In this document: one piece after another, positions 1 through 6,709 of the stretch | How positions within the stretch are numbered: position 1 is the stretch's first letter | How the letters are laid out: each line of letters starts with the position of its first letter | Assembly: GCA_031279925.1 (NCBI GenBank) | Contig: JAITHQ010000012.1 | Span: 1-9,038, forward strand | From: Treponema sp. | GTDB lineage: Bacteria; Spirochaetota; Spirochaetia; Treponematales; Breznakiellaceae | DNA length: 9,038 nt | Direction: 5' to 3' | Position numbers and translations under genes: made by a program | Notes under the pieces: model-generated | Database searches by the model: none | Told to the model about the DNA's origin: nothing | The model's input: the letters and a program-made list of their open reading frames with translations, nothing else

Positions 1-671
1 TTGTTCAAAAAACGTATTGTGCCGTCATGGGAAGACTGCCGGAACAGGTTACGCTCAGGATTGTAGGTATAATCTTCATGGATTTCCATTGTAGCCGAGC
101 TGTTATCTTCCCAGGCATCGATTTCCAGGGGCAGCGGACCGGAACTCATATTAATGATGAAATCAACATCCTGAACGGAAATCCCCAGTTCATCGGCTAT
201 ATCTTCGTTTTTGGGCTGATGCATAAGGGTCTGGCTTAAGGTGTGGTAGGTGCGTTGTATCCTGCGAAGAATTTCTTCTTTCCGGTGGGGCAGACGGACC
301 ATCCGGCGTTTATTGGTAAGATACCGGCTGATAAACTGGCGTATCCACCAGCCTGCATAGGTACAGAAACGAACATTTTTTGCATGGTCGTAGCGTTCCG
401 CCGCATGTATAAGCCCCAAATTGCCTTCTTGTATAAGATCCAAAAACGAAACGCCCGATGTAATGTAGGGCCGCGCAATTTTTACAACCAGCCGAAGGTT
501 GGCATTGATGAGCTTATGCAAAGCCACATGATCCCCCGCCCGAATGCGTTTTGATAATTCCAGTTCTGTTTCAAAATCCAGAAGTGGATAGACTTTTATT
601 TGCTTAAAATAGGTTTTTAGCATGTCGTCATTTTCCACCCGTGAATAATTGCCTTTGCCTCTCTTCATCAT
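1..671 (-). CDS. Alternative sigma-70 family RNA polymerase sigma factor, N-terminal part (runs off window)
   Basis: The minus strand is open from an ATG pair at 671/668 to the window edge, giving 223 codons without a stop. It encodes a sigma factor that directs RNA polymerase to promoters. Region 1.2 is at about residues 15-45, followed by a textbook region 2: ANLRLVVKIARPY at 57-69, FLDLIQEGNLGL at 76-87 (core binding, 2.1-2.2), and RFCTYAGWWIRQFISRYL at 101-118 (the -10 recognition part, 2.3-2.4). Region 3 follows (about 130-205, with KNEDIADELGIS). Region 4 lies outside. There is no long acidic region 1.1, so this is a group 2 or 3 (RpoS/stress-like) sigma rather than the housekeeping RpoD. 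A strong GGAGGA (676-681) lies 4 nt before the first ATG and 7 nt before the second, so the second (668) is slightly favoured as the start. Which regulon it serves cannot be seen. Confidence 0.93.
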   Translation of the reverse strand, partial: MMKRGKGNYSRVENDDMLKTYFKQIKVYPLLDFETELELSKRIRAGDHVALHKLINANLRLVVKIARPYITSGVSFLDLIQEGNLGLIHAAERYDHAKNVRFCTYAGWWIRQFISRYLTNKRRMVRLPHRKEEILRRIQRTYHTLSQTLMHQPKNEDIADELGISVQDVDFIINMSSGPLPLEIDAWEDNSSATMEIHEDYTYNPERNLFRQSSHDGTIRFLN

Positions 672-880
672 ATCTTCCTCCAAAAAAACCGGAAGCTAAT
701 CCAAACCCGGCACTGGATTTCCCTCTTTGTTATTAGCAATTTCCATGCCAAACCGCCCTGTTTTTTTACATTATTCGTAATTCCTTTCTACATAACAAAT
801 TAGCATAATGGCCTGTCCGCCAAAATGTATCTGCTTTATTGATGTGTATCATTTTCTATACTTTTTTGAGTATGTAGTGT
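672..880. other. Divergent intergenic region between the sigma factor and the GIY-YIG-like gene
   Basis: This AT-rich 209-nt gap must hold the promoters of two divergent genes. On the plus strand a TATACT hexamer at 857-862 could be a -10 box, but its -35 partner (around 834-839) is poor and the leader would be only about 12-20 nt. No riboswitch-like or strongly palindromic structure is seen. Confidence 0.3.
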
Positions 881-1360
881 ATGGAAAATATAAGCGTCCT
901 GTGGTATGATACCAATATGGATTATGGTATTAGCGCCCGGGAAAAGGGGACCGATGTACATTACTTTGTAAAGTGGTCTCCGCTTGCCATTGCGGACCGC
1001 TGGGAGATAAACTCTAAAGTTCCATCGGTTGGGGGAATATATGAAATTTACTGGATGGACGGCCACAAACACCTGCGGATGATTGCCGTTGGGCAGACCC
1101 ATTACGGCGGATTACGGAGTGAACTGCGCCGCCTGACCGATCCCGGTCTGATAACCGATAAAAAAACGCGGAAAATTCTTGCAGATGAGGAAATTTGGTA
1201 TCGTTATGCGCCATCGAATTCTTCGGCGGCAATGGCCGATGTGGTTTGGTATTTTAGAGGGACTTATTTTCCGGAGAATCCCGGCGTGGAACATTCGGGC
1301 CGCTACCAGAAAATCTATATGAATGAATCCGCCCCAAACAAGTTAATTTGGGTTCCGTGA
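881..1360 (+). CDS. Uncharacterised protein with a degenerate GIY-YIG-like core
   Basis: A 159-aa protein of no named family that I recognise. Its middle and C-terminal parts follow the order of a GIY-YIG nuclease domain: GGIYEIYW (51-58, the GIY strand), MIAVGQTHYGGLRSELRRL (67-85, in place of YIG-x(n)-R, with Arg79 at the catalytic arginine position), EEIWYRYAPSN (103-113), then AAMADVVWYFRGTYFPENPG (116-135), which resembles the family's helix with the metal-binding Glu followed by P-x-N. Here the expected Glu appears to be Asp120 and the second motif is AVG rather than YIG, so activity is doubtful. Residues 1-50 match nothing known to me. The start is uncertain: ATG 881 has no clear Shine-Dalgarno and an in-frame ATG at 917 is possible. 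The yciO-like gene follows 25 nt later and is probably co-transcribed. The domain call is inference by eye. Confidence 0.75.
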   Translation: MENISVLWYDTNMDYGISAREKGTDVHYFVKWSPLAIADRWEINSKVPSVGGIYEIYWMDGHKHLRMIAVGQTHYGGLRSELRRLTDPGLITDKKTRKILADEEIWYRYAPSNSSAAMADVVWYFRGTYFPENPGVEHSGRYQKIYMNESAPNKLIWVP

Positions 1361-1385
1361 TCCAGCCTTTGACCAGGGGTAATGC

Positions 1386-2048
1386 GTGATAGAATACATT
1401 GTTCCAACAAATATTGACGATAGGGCGCTGGCCAAGGCTGCGAGGATTCTGGAGGGCGGAGGGCTTGTTGCCCTGCCAACCGATACAAGCTGGAGCCTGG
1501 TTTGCTCCCTGCGATCCCCGGCGGGAATTAAAAAACTGCGCCGCCTTTCCGGCGAGCGGGACGAGCGGCACTTTACCCTGCTCTGCTCCAATATTTCCCA
1601 GTTTGGGGAACTATGCAGCCTGGACAACAGCCGTTTTCGTCTGATTAATCGCCTTTCGCCGGGGCCGTATGTGTTTATCTTAAAGACCTTGCTGGGAACG
1701 GAAAAAGCCCTGGATATACGCCGCCGTGAAACAGGGGTGCGCATTCCCGGTCATCCGGTTCCCCTTGCCTTGATCGAAACCCTTTCCCACCCTCTTTACT
1801 CGATAACCGCAAAAAAAAGTATGCAGGGCGAAGGTGAACGGGAAAGCGGCGCCGGGAATGAAGCCGAACTGCCCCCTATTCCCGAAGAAGAACTGTTTGA
1901 AGGCGGCTGGGAACTTGAAGACATTGACGGCCTTGATCTGATTCTGGACAGCGGGGAAGAGCGAGAACGTATCTTTTCTACCATTTTGGATCTTTCAAGC
2001 GATGAAGTTAAGCTGCTCCGCCAGGGGGCGGGGATATGGCCGGTATAA
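1386..2048 (+). CDS. yciO: YrdC/Sua5-superfamily protein, YciO type
   Basis: A 220-aa protein of the YrdC fold, the family whose TsaC/Sua5 members make threonylcarbamoyl-AMP for the t6A modification of tRNA. The nucleotide-binding hallmark GGLVALPTDTSWSL (25-38) corresponds to the usual PTDTVYGL. The sequences RHFTLLCSNIS (61-71), SPGPYVFILK (91-100) and GVRIPGHPV are typical of the YciO branch, whose physiological role is less settled than that of TsaC. Where active TsaC proteins have a Ser-Ala-Asn motif this one reads SITAKK, so threonylcarbamoyl-AMP synthesis should not be assumed. An acidic segment (about 150-185) precedes the conserved tail LDLILDSGE...STILDLS. The start is GTG at 1386, 5 nt after AGGGGT (1375-1380). 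The gene follows the GIY-YIG-like gene by 25 nt. Its TAA stop is the first three bases of the palindromic repeat at 2046-2180. Confidence 0.88.
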   Translation: MIEYIVPTNIDDRALAKAARILEGGGLVALPTDTSWSLVCSLRSPAGIKKLRRLSGERDERHFTLLCSNISQFGELCSLDNSRFRLINRLSPGPYVFILKTLLGTEKALDIRRRETGVRIPGHPVPLALIETLSHPLYSITAKKSMQGEGERESGAGNEAELPPIPEEELFEGGWELEDIDGLDLILDSGEERERIFSTILDLSSDEVKLLRQGAGIWPV

Positions 2049-2180
2049 GAGCCTGTTCAAATTGTGGATTTTTACGGTCAATAGGCCGCAAAAATCCCGA
2101 TTTTCGGGCTCTTTTGGAGCCTGCAAGGTAGAATTTTGGCGTTTTTAACGCCAAAATTCCAAATTTTGAACAGGCTCTTA
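2046..2180. repeat. MITE-like palindromic element between convergent genes
   Basis: A 135-bp element with terminal inverted repeats: TAAGAGCCTGTTCAAA at 2046-2061 and its exact complement at 2165-2180, 16 bp perfect, with pairing continuing after a one-base slip (ATT). Inside are a perfect 13-bp hairpin with a 3-nt loop (GAATTTTGGCGTT at 2131-2143 with 2147-2159), a small CCCGA/TCGGG hairpin (2096-2108) and GGCTC/GAGCC (2107-2121). There is no ORF inside. It exactly fills the space between yciO and cheB and provides the TAA stop of both. It may serve as a bidirectional terminator. Partial copies of its ends occur at 3877-3902 and 8285-8304. Confidence 0.8.
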
Positions 2181-3320
2181 GCGGTTCGTTTTTGCCACAT
2201 CGCACATACGGCGGGCCATGTTTTGCAGGGAAACCTGCTCCATTACATGCCCCAACTCGAAGGCAACGCGGGGCATTCCATACACAACCGAGCTGGCTTC
2301 GTCCTGACCAAGGGTCATGCCGCCTTCCTTGTAAATCGTACCAAGGTGCTGTGCGCCATCGCGGCCCATACCGGTCATAATTACACCCAGGGTATGGTTC
2401 TGATAGGCCATAGCCACCGATGCAAACAAGACATCCGCCGAAGGGCGGTGGCCCGATACCTGCGGAGCATCAGAAAGCCGGACAACCGCGTTAAAAGATT
2501 TTTTTTCTACTTCAAGATGCTTGTTTCCCTGGGCAATAAGGATTCTGCCAGGCTGTATGGCATCGCCATCCTCGGCTTCTTTTACATCCAGCGGACAAAT
2601 ACGGTCAAGGCTTTTTGCAAATTCGTTGGTAAAGCCCGGCGGCATGTGCTGGACTACAACAATAGGAACCCGAAGGTCCGAGTCCAGTTTGGAAAATACC
2701 ACTCGCAGCGCATCTGGTCCGCCGGTACTTATGCCAATGGCAATAATTTCTGTTTTTCCCGGTTTTCGCATCTGGGACGGCGGCTTGACCGGGCCGGTGG
2801 AAGATGCGGCGCCTGGGTTTAGGCCGGCAAAAATATTCATGCCCTGGGGCGCAGCCGGCGTTTTGGTCTGGTATTCTGTAGGCGAAAGAACTTTTTTACC
2901 CTGGGTTCTGCGGTAAGAGCTGCCGTAACCCAGCAACATTCCCACCAGGGTATCCTTAACCACATGAATATCTTCTGATTCTGAACCCGAAGGTTTCTGG
3001 ATAAAATCACTGGCGCCCAGCGACAGCGCTTCCATGGTAATTTCAGCGCCCCGGCGGGCAATAGAAGAAAGAATAACCACGGGAATTTTAATACCTTGCT
3101 TTTTTCGCTCTTTAAGGAATTCGATACCATTCATTTCTGGCATTTCAAGGTCCAGTACTATTACATCAGGATTGACGCGGGGAATTTTCTGCAAGGCAAA
3201 TAATCCATTCATTGCCTTTTCCGCTACTACCAGGCCGGGGGTATCTTCGATCATCCGGCCAATCAGGTTACGCATCAACGCAGAGTCATCAACTATCAAT
3301 ACAGAAATTTCATCAGCCAC
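2178..3320 (-). CDS. cheB: Chemotaxis response regulator protein-glutamate methylesterase CheB
   Basis: Full-length CheB (380 aa), which removes methyl groups from (and deamidates) receptor glutamates during chemotactic adaptation, acting in the cytoplasm at receptor arrays. The N-terminal receiver domain (1-125) has the acidic pair Asp11-Asp12, the phospho-acceptor Asp57 in VLDLEMPEMNG, and the conserved Lys109 in QKPSG. A proline- and glycine-rich linker (about 135-188) leads to the methylesterase domain with the catalytic triad Ser198 (GISTGGP), His225 (VVVQHMPPGFT) and Asp321 (MTGMGRDGA); the spacing matches the E. coli enzyme closely. The start is GTG at 3320, with AGGGAG (3327-3332) 6 nt upstream. 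No cheR, cheA or cheW is adjacent, so it stands apart from a main chemotaxis operon. The nearest chemotaxis gene is the hydrogenase/MCP receptor upstream on the same strand, 676 nt away. The stop codon lies in the flanking palindromic repeat. Confidence 0.97.
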   Translation of the reverse strand: MADEISVLIVDDSALMRNLIGRMIEDTPGLVVAEKAMNGLFALQKIPRVNPDVIVLDLEMPEMNGIEFLKERKKQGIKIPVVILSSIARRGAEITMEALSLGASDFIQKPSGSESEDIHVVKDTLVGMLLGYGSSYRRTQGKKVLSPTEYQTKTPAAPQGMNIFAGLNPGAASSTGPVKPPSQMRKPGKTEIIAIGISTGGPDALRVVFSKLDSDLRVPIVVVQHMPPGFTNEFAKSLDRICPLDVKEAEDGDAIQPGRILIAQGNKHLEVEKKSFNAVVRLSDAPQVSGHRPSADVLFASVAMAYQNHTLGVIMTGMGRDGAQHLGTIYKEGGMTLGQDEASSVVYGMPRVAFELGHVMEQVSLQNMARRMCDVAKTNR

Positions 3321-3337
3321 TTTTAACTCCCTTTAAG

Positions 3338-3390
3338 CAACACTGGTTAAACAACGCCGGACTAAAGTCCGCAATCAGCGTTGCCTGTTG
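3338..3390 (-). promoter_or_regulatory. Stem-loop in the cheB 5' leader
   Basis: Just upstream of the cheB ribosome-binding site, CGGACT (3358-3363) pairs with AGTCCG (3366-3371) and CAACGC (3352-3357) with GCGTTG (3378-3383), giving two stacked 6-bp stems separated by a 6-nt bulge. An outer CAACA/TGTTG pairing (3338-3342 with 3386-3390) can extend it. It could modulate cheB translation or mRNA stability; this function is inferred only from position. Confidence 0.4.
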
Positions 3391-3437
3391 TTTTTCTGGT
3401 TTTCCTACAGAAAACTACGAAAAATTTATACTAAAAT

Positions 3438-3473
3438 CAACCATACTCCGCCGCAAGCAGCGGAGTATGGTTG
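3438..3473. repeat. REP-like palindrome 1
   Basis: A perfect 14-bp stem (CAACCATACTCCGC at 3438-3451 with 3460-3473) closes an 8-nt loop, CGCAAGCA. The core, CCGC-cGCAAGCa-GCGG, shares its GCAAGC centre with the second palindrome 22 nt away, as expected of paired REP-type elements. A transcription terminator role on the minus strand (a T-containing stretch follows) is possible but not compelling. Confidence 0.65.
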
Positions 3474-3495
3474 TTCTTAATAAGGAATTGCAGTC

Positions 3496-3563
3496 GGGGT
3501 TTAATACCTTTTTAACCGCCCCAAGGCTCCCCCGCGCAAGCGGGCTCTTGGGTATTAAACCCC
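3496..3563. repeat. REP-like palindrome 2 (long compound hairpin)
   Basis: GGGGTTTAATACC (3496-3508) pairs perfectly with 3551-3563 over 13 bp. Inside, CCAAG (3521-3525) can pair with CTTGG (3547-3551) and CCCGC (3531-3535) with GCGGG (3540-3544) around a GCAA tetraloop, on the plus strand. The GCAAGC core is shared with palindrome 1. The whole 3438-3563 block resembles a two-palindrome REP doublet; a small structured RNA cannot be excluded. Confidence 0.6.
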
Positions 3564-3754
3564 TCCGCACGAATAAAGAAAATTTCCCGTTGCACAATAT
3601 ATACTATACCGATAGTTTTACTATGTATCATGAGTACAAGTTTGTCAAGTGTAAAAAATAAGGTTTTGGTAAAAATTCAAATTCACAAAAATTCAAATTA
3701 TCGCTGTTATAGTCAATCCACTTAATAAAGACGAAGCTCGATTTTAGCTTCTTG

Positions 3755-3851
3755 CCACTGAATACACGGATTCTTGAAAAAAATCACGGATTAACACGGA
3801 TTTTCGTAGATTAAACCGGTTCTGGGGAACTGAAATCCGTGTAATCAGTGG
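3755..3851. repeat. 97-bp element with 18-bp inverted ends
   Basis: CCACTGAATACACGGATT (3755-3772) matches the reverse complement of 3834-3851 at 17 of 18 positions. Between them is a degenerate internal repetition of the same word (ATCACGGATTAACACGGATT, 3783-3802). It has no coding capacity. Similar CACGGATT/AATCCGTG words are, from general knowledge, common in intergenic repeats of many bacteria. Probably a short non-autonomous repeat. Confidence 0.6.
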
Positions 3852-3876
3852 ACCTCATTTAATTATTATTAAGGCA

Positions 3877-3902
3877 AAAATCCACAATTTGAACAGGCTC
3901 TA
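3877..3902 (-). repeat. Solo end of the MITE-like repeat
   Basis: Read on the minus strand, these 26 bases are identical to the left end of the element at 2046-2180 (matching 2048-2073), beginning AGAGCCTGTTCAAATT and ending GGATTTTT. The rest of the element is absent, so this is a truncated copy or a recombination scar. Confidence 0.75.
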
Positions 3903-3996
3903 AGGCTTTGGCTAGGTTTATCATACTTTGCGCATCACCTGCGGGTAAAACACTCCAGCCGGCGCTGTTCCTGGGGTGGCTGCTTACGCAGCAATT

Positions 3997-6087
3997 TCAA
4001 GAGCCTGGCTCCGATGATGAAACCTCCACCAGATAGTTCATGGCCTCGCGGAGTTTGTCTGTCATGGAGAGCATCCCGGTATAACTGGTTTTAACGGCGG
4101 CGGTCAATTCACGCAGGTCCGCAAGGGATGCGGTAATCTCCGAGCTGCCGGCGGACAGTTCGCCAAAGGTGCTGATAAGCTCGTGCATGGTTCCGGCAAA
4201 GCCGTTAATCTCCTTTGACATACCGTTAATCAGATTGCCGGTGTCGCCGGAACGCCGGGAGGTAACCGTGATGCCTTCGATAATATTCGACAGGGTAACG
4301 GAGATGTTACGGGAGTTTTCGCGGGTGTTTTCCGAAAGACGGCGGATTTCATCGGCGACTACGGCAAAGCCCCGGCCTGCCGCGCCCGCGTGGGCGGCCT
4401 CAATGGCGGCGTTCATGGAAAGCAGGTTGGTGTTGGCCGCAATGCTCCCGATAATTTTTATCGCCGAGGCAATGCCGTCCACCGATTGGGAAATGCCCTG
4501 CACAGACTGAATCGTCTCCCGCATGGACTCCTGCCCCTTGGCGGCGTTGGCAATCAGCCCCTGAATCGACTCCTGTTTGTTCCGTGAAAGATCGGAAGTA
4601 ACGTTGAGCGACTTAACCATTTTTTCCGTGGCGGCGGAAGACTCCTCAACCGCCATTGCCTGGGAGCCAACTTTATCGTTTAGATCGTTTACGGTGTGGT
4701 TAATGTTTTCGATTAACGAAAGCGCCTTGTGAATATGATCCTTAATCAGATCATTCAGCCTGCCCACGCCTTTTTCTTCTTCGAGCAGGGCAAGGTTGTA
4801 ATGATAGCAGTTTTCAGGCCGGTTCAGGTTATTGAAAACCGCCTTTGCCATTGCCTTGCAGCTTCCGTAACCGCAGGCCGTGCAGTCATATAAATCATCC
4901 GCGCCAAATTTCCGCATACGGCGGTACACTTCGGCAAGCTCCGTTGCGTTGGGCTGCCGGATAGTATTGTTCACCGAAAGGTCGCGGTACGAGCGTTTGT
5001 AAAGGCCCGGCTTCCAGTAACTTGACAACACTTTATTCAGCTTTTTGTGCGCCTTGTCTTTCTGTTTTGGATTGTACTGTTCTTCCATTGCCATGCTGCG
5101 CTTTAGTACCGGGCCTTCCAGCTCATCTATAGGCCGCAGGGCATTGCCCGTGCCGGTTCCGCCGTTACAGCCCTTCTCGCAATTCAAACAGTCAACCAAA
5201 AGGGGGAAAAATGTTTCCGGCTTGTTCGTTAATTCGGCGACTTCTTCCAGATAGGGGTAAATGGTATGCACCCCTTCGATTTTGCGGGTGCGGCGGCCAA
5301 TGCCGGGAACTTCCCGCTCCGCGGTAGCCAAAAGGCCGCCGGGAATGGGAAACAGTACCGCCCGTTCCGCCGGAGGGTTCACGTACTCAACAGCGGGAAA
5401 AGAAGCAAGCGAAATATTCTGCGTTTCAAAAATGGTTTTGAGCGCCAGAAAGGTAACATTGTAATCGCCCAGTTTGGTTTCATCAAATTCACGGCGCTTG
5501 GCAATACAGGGCGAAAGCACCACGCTCTTGTGTTCCCGGTACTGGGGATAATATTCTTTTATCATCCGCAGCGTGTGCAGCATGGGGCTGTCCGCCGGGG
5601 CCAGGCGGGGCAAAAGTTCAGGATGATAAATCTCGATATAGGTGACAATGGCCGGGCATGGCTGGGAAATGACCAGCTTGGGGTTTTTCTCTTTTATATA
5701 ATTAATATACGACAGCACCGTCAACTCCGCGCCAAAGCTAACGTCAAAGACCGCTTCGACGCCCAGCGATTTAAGGTAGCCGTTCAGGTTGAGGTACTGG
5801 CCGGGGAATACCGAGGCCGCCGCCGGGGCAACAATGGCGATCATTTTATCGCCCCGTTTTAAGTCGCCGTAGAAATGGGAAGTATCGTCTACGATTTTTC
5901 GCGCGCCGTGGGTACAGGCGGGAATACAGTGTCCGCAGCCGATGCACAGATCGGGGTTAATGGTGAGTTTTTCGCCTGACCCATCCATACAGTATTTGAC
6001 CGGGCAGGCGGCAATGCAGGCGTAACAATTGACGCATTTGGTGTCGTCAATCCCGACAACATGGGTAAGCGCTATGGTGTTTTCCAC
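3997..6087 (-). CDS. Soluble sensory [FeFe]-hydrogenase fused to a methyl-accepting chemotaxis signalling domain
   Basis: A 696-aa chimera that probably senses H2 (or redox state) and signals to CheA. Residues 18-28 and 48-58 are two CxxCxxCxxxC [4Fe-4S] clusters. The hydrogenase H-cluster domain follows with altered signatures: SQPCPAIV (Cys144) replaces the catalytic TSCCP motif, so the proton-relay cysteine is Pro143; [10 protein letters not shown] (Cys194) and [11 protein letters not shown] (Cys303, Cys307) keep the remaining cluster ligands. Next comes a CTACGYGSC...C Fe-S motif (402-427), then a coiled-coil MCP domain with the hairpin tip [22 protein letters not shown] (559-580). There is no transmembrane segment, hence a cytoplasmic receptor, and no C-terminal CheR/CheB-binding pentapeptide (it ends SSSEPGS). 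The start is GTG at 6087 behind GGGGG (6093-6097). It is last in an operon with the J-domain and zinc-ribbon genes. Sensory hydrogenases of this kind are known from treponemes of H2-rich guts; the sensing role here is inferred. Confidence 0.92.
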   Translation of the reverse strand: MENTIALTHVVGIDDTKCVNCYACIAACPVKYCMDGSGEKLTINPDLCIGCGHCIPACTHGARKIVDDTSHFYGDLKRGDKMIAIVAPAAASVFPGQYLNLNGYLKSLGVEAVFDVSFGAELTVLSYINYIKEKNPKLVISQPCPAIVTYIEIYHPELLPRLAPADSPMLHTLRMIKEYYPQYREHKSVVLSPCIAKRREFDETKLGDYNVTFLALKTIFETQNISLASFPAVEYVNPPAERAVLFPIPGGLLATAEREVPGIGRRTRKIEGVHTIYPYLEEVAELTNKPETFFPLLVDCLNCEKGCNGGTGTGNALRPIDELEGPVLKRSMAMEEQYNPKQKDKAHKKLNKVLSSYWKPGLYKRSYRDLSVNNTIRQPNATELAEVYRRMRKFGADDLYDCTACGYGSCKAMAKAVFNNLNRPENCYHYNLALLEEEKGVGRLNDLIKDHIHKALSLIENINHTVNDLNDKVGSQAMAVEESSAATEKMVKSLNVTSDLSRNKQESIQGLIANAAKGQESMRETIQSVQGISQSVDGIASAIKIIGSIAANTNLLSMNAAIEAAHAGAAGRGFAVVADEIRRLSENTRENSRNISVTLSNIIEGITVTSRRSGDTGNLINGMSKEINGFAGTMHELISTFGELSAGSSEITASLADLRELTAAVKTSYTGMLSMTDKLREAMNYLVEVSSSEPGS

Positions 6088-6099
6088 TGGTTCCCCCTT

Positions 6100-6195
6100 T
6101 TAGACAGGATACACCACATTGGCCGGAATTGTCACTAAGGAGCCTGCGCGTAGTACTCCTGCGCATAGTACTCCGGGACATTCTGATACGGTCAT
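6100..6195 (-). CDS. 31-aa small ORF between the J-domain and H2-sensor genes
   Basis: ATG (6195-6193) opens a 31-residue frame ending TAA at 6102-6100. AGGAGA (6199-6204) sits just before the ATG and overlaps the TAG stop of the J-domain gene (6203-6205), and the small frame stops 12 nt before the GTG of the hydrogenase/MCP gene, so the three frames are packed as an operon is. The predicted peptide is hydrophobic, with a five-residue repetition GVLCA-GVLRA encoded by a 15-bp tandem repeat (6144-6158 and 6159-6173). It contains two cysteines and ends NVVYPV. It could be a microprotein, or a leader whose translation couples the hydrogenase to upstream genes. I know of no family; it may also be a chance frame. 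The 3-nt gap to the Shine-Dalgarno is short. Confidence 0.45.
   Translation of the reverse strand: MTVSECPGVLCAGVLRAGSLVTIPANVVYPV
6144..6173. repeat. 15-bp tandem duplication
   Basis: CTGCGCGTAGTACTC (6144-6158) is followed directly by CTGCGCATAGTACTC (6159-6173), 14 of 15 bases identical. The unit length keeps the 31-aa small ORF in frame. Confidence 0.8.
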
Positions 6196-6202
6196 TACTC
6201 TC

Positions 6203-6709
6203 CTATAAAAGTGCGTGATACGCCTCGTTGATGTTTTTCATCATCTCTTCGGCCCGGCGGCGTTCCCGCTCGCTTGCGTTCACATAACGGTCGGGGTGAA
6301 ACTTCGCCGCGCAGTCCCGGTACGCCGCCTTGAGTTCGTCAAGGGTATAACGCTCACCCAGGCCCAGGATTTTGCGGTACATCACTTTTGGATCAGGCGG
6401 CGGGGGCTCTTGCCCGGCGTGTTGTTTCGGTTTCCGGGTTTGCTGCCCTCTAGATGCGGCGCTTCCTCCAGAGGCGGAATCGTTAGCTGAATACCGGTAG
6501 CTCTGGTTGAGTCTGGTATTCACCGCAAGGTTGAAAATCCCCTTGACCACGAGGCCGCTAATCAAACCGGTGAGTACCGCCGCGATGAGGGGCAGAAAGG
6601 GCGAGACCGCCGCCAAAACCGGCTCTAGAAAAGAGATGCCGAACATGACACCGCCTGCCGTGAGTCCTGCGCGGTATAGTTTTTTCTGTAAATAGTTTTC
6701 TGTATTCAT
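6203..6709 (-). CDS. Membrane-anchored J-domain protein
   Basis: A 168-aa DnaJ-like co-chaperone, presumably recruiting and stimulating an Hsp70 (DnaK) at the membrane. Residues about 14-63 are hydrophobic with a central SPFLP kink, giving one or two transmembrane helices. A polar, proline-rich linker (70-107, with EPPPPDP) leads to a C-terminal J domain (110-168): MYRKILGLGERYTLDELKAA, the HPD motif at 138-140 (KFHPDRY), and the final helix with NEAYHALL. It lacks the Gly/Phe region and zinc-finger domain of true DnaJ, so it is a type III J protein; the position of the J domain at the very C-terminus resembles DjlA-like layouts. The ATG (6709) overlaps the upstream gene's stop as ATGA, indicating translational coupling. 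Next to an Fe-S receptor gene, a role in Fe-S protein maturation or folding is plausible but inferred. Confidence 0.9.
   Translation of the reverse strand: MNTENYLQKKLYRAGLTAGGVMFGISFLEPVLAAVSPFLPLIAAVLTGLISGLVVKGIFNLAVNTRLNQSYRYSANDSASGGSAASRGQQTRKPKQHAGQEPPPPDPKVMYRKILGLGERYTLDELKAAYRDCAAKFHPDRYVNASERERRRAEEMMKNINEAYHALL

Larger units (their letters stand above)
3321..3996. other. 676-nt gene-free region rich in repeats
   Basis: No credible coding sequence is present on either strand. It contains the cheB leader hairpin (3338-3390), two REP-like palindromes (3438-3473 and 3496-3563), a small GAAGCT/AGCTTC stem (3733-3751), a 97-bp inverted-repeat element (3755-3851), a solo end of the MITE-like repeat (3877-3902) and a GCTGC-TTAC-GCAGC stem (3979-3992) just after the hydrogenase/MCP stop. 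The latter lacks a T tract, so it is not a classical terminator. Stretches 3570-3730 and 3905-3975 show nothing recognisable. Confidence 0.6.

Noticed and set aside
2136..2822. A 228-codon plus-strand open frame
   Set aside because: It lies antisense to the catalytic domain of cheB, whose motifs are intact; it has no family resemblance.
3438..3563. tRNA or CRISPR array
   Set aside because: No tRNA cloverleaf with TTC/anticodon arms fits, and there are only two unlike palindromes, with no regular repeat-spacer pattern.
3212..3661. A 149-codon plus-strand open frame in the gene-poor gap
   Set aside because: It crosses the start of cheB and both REP-like palindromes; its composition is not protein-like and it has no ribosome-binding site.
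3979..3992. Rho-independent terminator of the hydrogenase/MCP operon
   Set aside because: The 5-bp stem is followed on the minus strand by CACCCC, not by a T tract.
5266..5862. A 198-codon plus-strand open frame
   Set aside because: Antisense to the hydrogenase domain, which has all its motifs; a shadow of GC-rich codon use.
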